From Gordionus sp. m RMFG-2023 (lineage: Eukaryota; Nematomorpha; Gordioida; Chordodea; Parachordodidae): a stretch of DNA of 64,000 nt. Position 1 is the first letter of the stretch; each line of letters starts with the position of its first letter. Shown in pieces: positions 1 to 9,900 of this stretch. The position numbers and the translations under genes are program-made. The notes beneath the pieces are model-generated. The model was given only the letters and a program-made list of their open reading frames with translations. It did not search any database and was not told the origin of the DNA. The DNA is taken from the NCBI RefSeq assembly GCF_954871325.1, contig NC_088777.1, positions 17,089,366 to 17,153,365 of the forward strand. The letters run 5' to 3'.

Positions 1-918
1 GAATCGTCAGTCCAGGTTAATATTAATGTCATCGCATACATAACTTTTAAAACGAAAAATGTAGCGCAGATGTTATTGAAACATTCCTACTAATTTTGAA
101 ATTCCATTTATATATAATTCCTTTAAAGCTTAAATGTCTATTTTCATCTATTAAGCCTCTCAAGGACAGCTATCTTAGTTTTCAACAAGTCACTTCCTTT
201 TATGCATTTACAATCATTTGCTTGGATCGTGAATTTTTTCTAAAATAATGCCTTTATCCTGTTCTGTCAGGATTAACTTTTTAATTTTTAGGATTGGGTA
301 TTCATCACATAATACAATCAAAATCCTATATTTTTAATATTAATAATATATATATATGCATTAGCAGATGAATAATTAACGCTCATTTTCAGGCAATTCA
401 TTTATAAGCCAGAAAAACGATTTTAAATCCTCATTTTTGATTAATTTTTTGAATTGAAATTATAAAATGTTTTATGTTTCAATTTCAAATAGTGTTGTTA
501 AACGACCCGATTAAGATTTTAGCCAAAATACTATTATGTAACCTCGAGATTTGGTAAATAGAGGTCTAAACCTTTCCCCATCTATGAGCAAAATCTCCAG
601 GCTTACATGATATTATTTTGGCTAAAATCTTAATCGGGTCATTTTTAAAACATTATTAAATTTAAGCAATTTTTTGTCTATATTAACAAAATTTTATTAT
701 ATGTATTATTTCTTTCTAATATTTTTTTCCCATTTTATATAAATTTTTTTACCCAATTTTTTTTGGCGAGCTTTTATGACGTTGGTTAGTACAGTTATAT
801 ACTTTAATTGATTGATGCTTTTTTTATAATTGTTAATATCAATTTAATTTATATAATAAGTTTATCATACCCTAAGAGAAATCACACAAAATAATCTCGT
901 TTCTTTTTCTGATATTAG
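1..918. other. Intronic or upstream AT-rich sequence
   Basis: No exon of the SLC13 gene could be recognised here. The first identified exon starts in phase 0 with the residues DPILLFF right after an AG acceptor at 917-918, so this stretch is probably intron. Its only structured content is the inverted repeat at 504-640. Confidence 0.5.
504..640. repeat. Short fold-back element with 27-bp perfect arms
   Basis: Bases 504-530 (starting GACCCGATTAAG) are the exact reverse complement of 614-640. Weaker complementarity continues about 10 bp outward, with GTGTTGTTAAAC on the left. The 83-bp spacer shows no coding sequence. The shape is that of a small MITE; no clear target duplication was found, so the superfamily is open. 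Confidence 0.7.
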
Positions 919-3900
919 GATCCTATCCTCTTATTCTTCGCATCTGTCATATTAGCGAAAGGTATTCAATCGACCAATTTGCACAAAAGAATAGCCTTAA
1001 ATATGTTGATGCATTCAGGCTCTAAACCTATATGGTAAAATCTTTACTATATTTTATAAAACAATAAGTTAATTTTTATCTAAAAAATGTATATTTATTG
1101 TATCAAATTTTTTATATAGAATAAGATTCATAGACGTAACCAAGAGGGGGGGGGGGTCCTTTGGTAAATTTGCAAAATTATGCCTAAACCCCTTCTCCCC
1201 CAAAAAATGAAACCAAAATTATTTATAAAAAATATAACCCTGATGCCCCCCTCCGTATGAAAATTATGGTTTTATATATAATACTATATTAAAATTATAT
1301 TTAATTAGTAATAAATAACTAGAATCATGCATGGAACCTATTTTTTTTAGGCCAGATCCGATCCAAATTTTTTTTTAATGGACTCTAGTATAATATTTTA
1401 AAGAAATCGGAAAAATTATATGCGCTTAAGGGATAATAACCAGGGATTCATAATGTAACGAATATAGGTTCAGGTTTAGGTTCAGATAAAAATAACGGGG
1501 TTCGATTTGTTATAAATAATAATATCGCGGTTTAAACTTTTAAATACCGGTTCAAACCTTTTCGCATACAAGCGTATTGAAATTATTTAAAGAAAAGAAC
1601 ATTAATTAAAAATTTTATCACTATTCTCTTAAAAAATAATATTAAGCCATATACAATTAAAATATTATCAAGATTATCTTCTGCCAAAATATATCTAGAA
1701 GAAGGAAGAATAAATTTTAGGGCTGAGAACATATATATATGCTAACTTGAGTATCAGCACCGTCAAATAACATTATAGAAATAGATCTAATAATTATTGT
1801 TATTTATTAGTCACAACTTAGTCATCTTTAAAAGGATTAAAATATCAAAAGGTCCCGGTTTACAAGCATTTTTTAGAAGTTCGGTTTTTAAACGGCTTAT
1901 AGGTTTAGGTTTAGTAAAAATAATAATTGTTAATACCGGTTTAATGATAGGTTTGAATTCCTATTGTATTAAGCAATGTTGTGATTAATTTTAGAAATAA
2001 TTCATAAATATATTAGGGAAACAAAAGAATTTGAATTTTTTAGACTTCTGATCCGGTCCAAATCCAGCCGAGCCTAAAAAAAGTCTGGCGTCTGACCGAT
2101 TTAAATTCATGATTGCACTTGGATCGGTCGGTCGCATGGGTCTAGTAATAATATAAAATATTCCTTTTGTTGATTCTGTGTTAAATGATATAGGAACTTA
2201 GGAACAAAAATTTAAAAAATATTTATGATCCTGAAATATATTCTTAAAATATAGTCAATTTTTTCTCAAAAAGTATATCTATCATACAATTACCGTTAAA
2301 AGGATGGTTTTAGGCTTCATAATGTCCACATTCTTCATATCCATTTGGATAAACAACTCCGCCACCGCAGTACTAATGACGCCAGTAGCTATTGGGGTCA
2401 TGGAAGAATTTCATAAGTTCAAGAAAGTTTCGGTGATCACAAAAGCCAAAACGATATCGAAACACGAATTGTTTAACGAAAAAGAAAATGGTTTATATTT
2501 ATGTTCAACATAGTCAAATCTGATAAAACTAAATGAATTCCTGTTTTTGGGAATATAGTTTAGGATTCGTTTTCGCCCACTCTAAATTATATAAAATTGA
2601 GAAATTCAAATCCCCATGGATTCCATATCCCAATCAATGATGTATAAGTACTACTAGATTGGCGATTCATTCATTAAATGCATTAAGTGTTCTTACATAG
2701 GAGACCGCTGTTACGTTATTTTTGGGTATGGACTTCAATTAAATGACATTAATGGTCATTCATATAATGATAGATCAAACCATAAAATTACGCTACAGTT
2801 GACTCCTATATGTGTACACTTTTAATTAGTATATCGCCAATCTAGTAATATATACATCATTGATCCCAATACGAAATATATAGTAATATTAATATAGTAA
2901 AAAAAAAATTGTTTTATATAAGTTAACGATAAGATTTAGCTTATAATCATAACCAATTTAATTAAAAATATATATTTGATACTAGAACAAACGGTAGTTA
3001 TCATCAATGATGTTAAAGATAAAGAAGATTTAATCGATTCTGATTCCAGCACCAGCTTGTCAAAGTAATATTTATTTTAAATAGATTAAATTAGAACCTA
3101 ATAATGTTATATATTTCATTGAGTTTTTATTTAGTGTATAATATAATAACTCGCTACAATTAAAGATTGATATTATATTAATTAATGAACAACTTGTTAT
3201 TAAGTTCTAATTATTATTTTAAAAAATGACTCAGTCTTAAAAAAAATTTAGACAAAATTTATCTTTATAGGCACGATGATGACAAATTGCAAAACCTTCG
3301 CAAATGTATATTTATAGGGATCGCTTATGCTTGTAATATAGGCGGAACGGCATCCCTCACTGGCACACCTCCAAATTTGATAATGACCGGATTTTTAACT
3401 GTGTAAATATTATACGTAATTATCATCAAAATTGAATATATAAGGGCATGGTGACCTAAATTTTCTCTAAAATTAGAATAAGATTTATTTGAGATACCAA
3501 TATTAGTTCATATTTAATGAAAAAAGATCTTAGTTCGAATATATTAAATAACAAAAATAATGGCGCCTATTTAGACGCTTAAAATACAAATTCATAAATA
3601 CTCAAGAATAAATACTGAAATGCTAATGCTCAGATATAAAACTGATGGAAAAAAATTGTTAATTTCTCATGATAAAATAGGAAGCTGCTAACCGATTGCA
3701 GAGACTGAACCATGGAACAAACTCTAAAAGCTAAACCAACAAGGTTCTATCTAAATCGTGAAAACAGAACCGTTGACCTTTAATTTATAGTATATTGAAA
3801 CTTAATTATTTATTTTATTAAACTATTAGTCTGTTCGGAGCCAAAGCGGAAATAAGCTTTGTGACGTGGTTTCTATATTCTTTTCCGGGTGCACTCATCA

Positions 3901-6900
3901 TCATAATTCTAACATGGATGCAATTATGTTTTTACTTCATAGGATTTAAGTAAAATAAAATAATTTGATATTATGGTTAAAAATAAAAGTGCCACTTGAA
4001 TATTGCTATTATTTATTGTGGATCCATATATTAATCCAACAGTCATTTCATGATATAGAGCATACATGTTAGTCTCTCGTTTACACGAAATCCTATAAAA
4101 TTATGATAATTTGCGCCCCCTCATTTTACTTATTTACTAAAAAAATGTTTACATTATGAATTATCGATAAGATTTGGTACTATGATTGTTTTTGGTTTAT
4201 ATTTTACAACTGAAGAAACTTGATATAATTATTACATCTGGTGTAATTATTTTTGGTTAACTTGATTCTTGAAAAGCACATTTAAAACTTATTATAATAT
4301 ATTAATAAAGAGAAACCTTTCGGCAAATGGGAAATAAAAAATCTACGGAAGATCCTAGATCGTTCATCAGGGAACAACTAAATAAACTAGGAAAATTTAG
4401 GTAATATGCAATATCATTTTTTACATTGTGCTATTATAATAAAATCCGGTTTTGTATACCACACATTTGAATACATGTTTATATAAGTTTGTTGGTAGAT
4501 AACTATTTCACAGTGAGTAGTAGTACAGTATGACCACTACATATTAATAATTAATTTAAATATGAGACTATATTGTTTATGATTAACGATAAATTATATA
4601 TTATGTTTTTTTCACTATTTTTTTCGAAAATCGCCATTTTGAATCAATTAAAATAAAATAATAAATACAAGAATAAATAATTGTTACTATAAGATAAAGG
4701 TATATAGAATTTTTAATTTTAAAGAAAATTAGATTTTGTCCTTAGATATGTATAAGGAGTAGAAAAATATATGAGTTGATCACTTTATTACATTATAAGT
4801 ATATACCGGGTTAGTGGCATCATGTCCTAAATTGTTAAAAAATTTTATCAAAGCGTATATATAAAAATGTTTTTTTTAAAATAGAACCATTAGCTTAAAC
4901 AGCATTTTTGTGAGCAGGCTTCCGCCCACTCCCGTAATGTTATTATTTATATACGATTTAAGAATTAAAATTGAAATATTTACTTCTTCATTTTATATAA
5001 TTTTTTGTTTAAATATATTTTAAAGGCAAAATGAAATCACAATCTTATGCTTATTTATCACCCTAGTTGGTCTATGGATTTTCAAAAATCCGAAATTCAT
5101 TCCAGGATGGCTGATATTCTTTGAAAAAAAGTTTATATTTATTTTAATGTAAGTTTATTACAACATATAACATACATTTAAATAAAAGCTATGTCTCTGA
5201 TGCGACACCCGCGCTATTAATTGCTCTTCTGCTCTTCATATTACCCTGTGATTTTAGGTCCGTGCTTATGATCAAAGATAATAGTGGTATATAAAATTGA
5301 TTTATAATTTATAAATTTATTTTGATATTTGAATTCCAAGAAAATATTATACAAAATTAATATAATATAATATTGCCTTTTCGAAAGTTATACTAGAACA
5401 TTATAATAATAATAATACAAATATATTACTAAAAAAAATTAAATTTAAAAATGTAACGTTTCATTATAAACCACAAGGAGAAATTCCTGATTATCAGCCT
5501 TTGCTAATATGGAAGGATATCTATCATGACTTGATGTGGGACATTAATTTGCTTTTAGGAGGTGGATTAGCTATGGCTGCTGGATTTAAGGTTCATTTAA
5601 TTTATTAGCTTGTAATTTCAAATGAATATATATTTTGCTACAAAATAAAATGTTTATTAAATTTATTTAAAATTAGATATAACTTAGTTTCACCTATATT
5701 TTCGAATAAAATTTAATTTGTCAATAAATCATATTATAATTATTTTTCTATTCCCATGACAGGCTTCTGGGCTCTCAAGATATTTGGTGAGGTCTTTTGA
5801 TATATTGCGTATATTCCCACACCAACTTCTGGTCATCACATTTTCGACTTTTACTTCCCTAATCACTGAAGTACTCAACAATATCGCCACAGCTAGTATA
5901 ATGCTTCCAATAATCTCGGAAATCGTAAATATAACACATTTTATAAACGCCTTTAAAAAAATATAAATATACATACTACCTCAATTTATATATAATCTGT
6001 GTAACTTGTCAATAATAACTCTATTTGAAGCAAATATTTTGCCCTGGCTAGATAAAGTGTGCATCTTAATATAGAGGGAACCTGGGCTAAACTAGAAGTG
6101 TCTGGAGAGGATGGCGTGAGAGGACCCAACAAAAATTTTGCAGATCTGACAAATTTAAATATTTTGCTCGTTTCCATTTAGGCTTTAGAAGCTAGCCACA
6201 CTTTTCTATTTTACCCCAATACCAGGCCGAGGCCTCTAAGTTCACATAAATAACTAGTTTTATTTTTACATGAGAGAAAAACTTCGGACAACTATATTTT
6301 AAATCCAAAATAGATTTTGAAGATTATTTATAAATAGAAAAAAGTACAAAAAAAAAGGGGGCAAAAGCTCAAAATATTTTTAAGCAGGGAGGGGGGGGGG
6401 TCATTTTTACTCATAATTATTTATGACATTCATAGGGAATTATTATACATACTATATTGAAATAATGTAGCTGCGTTTTACTCACTTGTCGTGCCCTTAA
6501 TCCAGGCATGGCATATTTTTTTTTTTAAAAAATACCCACATTATTAGCTATAAAAATTAAGAATAAATGTAATATATTTAAAAAAATCTGGGCAGGGCCG
6601 AAAAATTTTTTAAAAAAAATTTCCGGGTCGGGCCTTAAAATATAACCTGGGTTGGGCCGAACCGAAAAATTCTTTAAAAAAGAATCCGAAGCCGTGCAAA
6701 TGACCTCTTCAGGTCTCTGATATATACATATTATACTCTGCCTCAATAAAAAACGACCACCTTTATTTTTATTGTACCATTATTTTTTAAAATTCAAAAA
6801 ATTTACGAAGACTTTAATTTTTAAAAAGGTGTATATTTGAATGATAACTTTCACATATATAATATACTAGATCATAACCCGTCAAGAATGATGGGGGATC

Positions 6901-9900
6901 ACAATTTTCTTTTTTACTCAATGATTTTTTTTTGAAAAAACCCTCAGATGAGGGTATTTGAGGATTATTATAATAGATAGATTGAGCACATAAATATAAA
7001 TTTACAGATTTTTGATAACCGGTCAAGAATGACGGGGAATAAGAATTTTCTTCTTTATTCAATGATGGATGAATAATAAATTTTACCTTTATTTGATGAT
7101 GAATGATTCAGAAATTTTTCTATCTTATGGGGTTCTAGCAAGAATATATTTTTTATATTATAAATTACAAATACAAATGAATAAAAATTTAGTTTAAAAG
7201 ATTTTTTATTGTGCACATTAATTAAAATTACTAACTATATACTTCATAAACATATTTTATAAAAAATAATGGAAAATTTTAGAATAACCCTTCATCTAAA
7301 TAAATATAAATTATCACATCTCATAAGAAAGGAAAATTTCTGATTCATTTATCAAATAAAGGTAAAATTTAATTTTATGATGAAGGTTGTTTTTGAAGCA
7401 GAGTAATAAAATATGGACAGGGATTTCTTTGTCGGAGAGCATAATGTGCTACCCTAGTACCCTTAATGTATTTAAAGCTCTGATAACTTTTTTATGTTTA
7501 TATCGATTGCTGGACTTTGAAAAACCCTATTTCTTAGACCTTAAGAAAAGTTTTTATTTTAATAAAATTATTAATTCTGAATATTGCAAATGAAGCACTA
7601 CACACTTCTAACCCTTGTTTACGTTATAGCGGCGGGGTTTTTTTTAAAATATCGGATTATTAAACAATTGTTTAAATTATTTAAGCGAATTAATAGCAAA
7701 TTATTTTTCACAGCTCAAATGTAGTTACTATAGTAGTGTAATGGCTAAATGTCGGCTAATTAGGCTCAATCATTAGGCGCCTGCCGGAAAAAATCCTTTA
7801 TTATTACGGCCTTTTATTTTCTAATAGTTTCTTCCAAATTTGAGCTGCTATCTTTTAAGAAAAACTCCGAGACAAAAATGATATTTTTCGGTAAAAATTT
7901 GGTTTAGCCGAATTTTTAACCGGTTAAAAATATAGTAATTATCCACCTATAGTAGTTACTTAATTCTACAATCCGCACTTATTTAAACAAAAATTTCATC
8001 AATTATTCATTTACAATCCGATTTTGTGAGCTTTGAAAAACCAAAATTTGAAAAAAAAAATTTTTTAATGACATGCATTATATTTTTAAATATTTTATGT
8101 ATATAAAGGCGGTTAGTATCAAAGTTAACCCACTGTACTTTATGTTCCCCGTTACCTTGGCAGCTTCTTATTGCTTCATGCTTCCTATAGGAACTGCCCC
8201 TAACGCCATTGTTTTCTCGGCTGGAAAACTGAAATTTCTCGACATGGTATGATTAAATTAATATATATTTAGCACAATTTTTTTAAAATTAAATTAAAAT
8301 TGAGTAGGGTTGCACTATATAGATAATTGTTAATGATGGAAACATGTTAATAATACGAATTTGTTCGCGTTAGTTGTTTATTGGGAACCCTTTAGAAATA
8401 GTTGCCTCTAATAATATTATGTTAGCCCCTTGATTCAATGTTTTTAGTTTGTATATATCATGAAATATAGTGTATAATACAGGGTTTCTCAAAAAAGAAA
8501 AAATCCCAATCAAAAAGGAAAAGTTTCATAAAAGGAAAAGGGTCAATCATCAAAGGAAAAGTGTCAATCAAAAAAGGTTAATTCCTAAAAAGAAAGGAAA
8601 CAGTTCATAAAAAAGGGAAAAGTGTCAAACAAAAAAGAAAAAGGTTCAATCAAAAAAGGAAAAGTAGGAATAACAAAAATAAATAAAAATTTAAGAAAAA
8701 TTGACAAGAAATTTAAAAAAAATTACGATTTTCCTTTTTTAGTTGACACTTTTCCTTTCCTTTTGGGAATTTTCTTTTTTCGATTGACACTTTTCCTTTT
8801 TGTTTGACACTTTTCCTTTTTTGATCGGTCTTTTTCCTTTCTTTTTGGAAATTTTCCTTTTTTGATTGAACTTTTTCCTTTTATGATTGACCCTTTTGAT
8901 TTTTTGATCGGACCTTTTCCTTTTATGATTAAATCTTTTCCTTTTTTGATTGGGACTTTTTTTTTTGAATGGAAAACTCTGTAATATAAAACCACAATAA
9001 AATATTTAGATATAAATTTCAAATATTTTTTTATCAAATTTTTCGTCTGCTAAGCAAGAGCCTTTCATAGTTGAAGTTAAAATTCGCTTAAAAATGTGGT
9101 CAACAGGAACTGAAGATAAGATGGCCGAATTTTTCATGAATAAGGATTTTATTTTGAGATTTATTTCAAATATATTACTAATTGTCCATTAGTTGTAAAA
9201 ATAACAAGATTTTAGAATTGATATTTTGTCTAGTAACATGTTGAGAGAATGCAGGGACTCAAGACCCCTGAAAAACCTTCGAACATTTTTAGATAAGGAC
9301 TTCCATTTTTTTTTTCCAAATTTTAGATAGAATTAACCTTTTAGAGAAATTTTTTAAAAAATTCAAGTTGAGAAAGCTAGCAAAGCCACTGATTTTATGT
9401 TGAGACTAGAGATCTGCAAATCTCGCTACAGGCCATGCCTATTTTTTAAATAATTGTGGTTTGGACTGAATATAGGACCGAGCCGGGTCAGGCTTAATTT
9501 TTTAAAATATCATTAAATTTTGTGAAACAAATTGATATATTTTAATATTCTTGCAAAAAACAAGGCACTAATATTTTTTATATGTTTAATATTTTTTTTT
9601 ACAAATCAAAAAAATATTAAAATCTTTCTTTACAAGGATCTCTATTCAAACATGTATTCTCAATATAAAATTTTCAGACAAATCGTGGCTCCACCTCTCT
9701 TCCATGTAAAAATAATGGAATTGGTTACCGCCCCCAATCTCTTGCTGCTTTTATCTCCTCAATATTAAGCATTTCAACTCTAATCCCTACTGGTAATGAT
9801 CTTGACCTAGAAAGCGCTATTTACACCTGGTATGGGATATTTCCTTTGTGTCTCACTCCGATGATCACCTCTTATCGAGTGATTCATTTGTACAATGTCC

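Larger units (their letters stand above)
5925..8108. other. Intron with MITE copies between SLC13 exons 10 and 11
   Basis: This 2.2-kb intron contains no recognisable exon. It holds a copy of the GGGCC-rich MITE family (about 6498-6721), a duplicated block with 141-bp spacing (GTCAAGAATGA at 6881 and 7022), the fold-back element at 7077-7372, and a 10-bp G run at 6390. The open frames in it are short and match no known family. Confidence 0.6.

Noticed and set aside
8723-9037. 104-codon Lys-rich minus-strand frame
   Set aside because: It translates the GGAAAAG minisatellite of the fold-back element at 8480-8981; the lysine run is a by-product.
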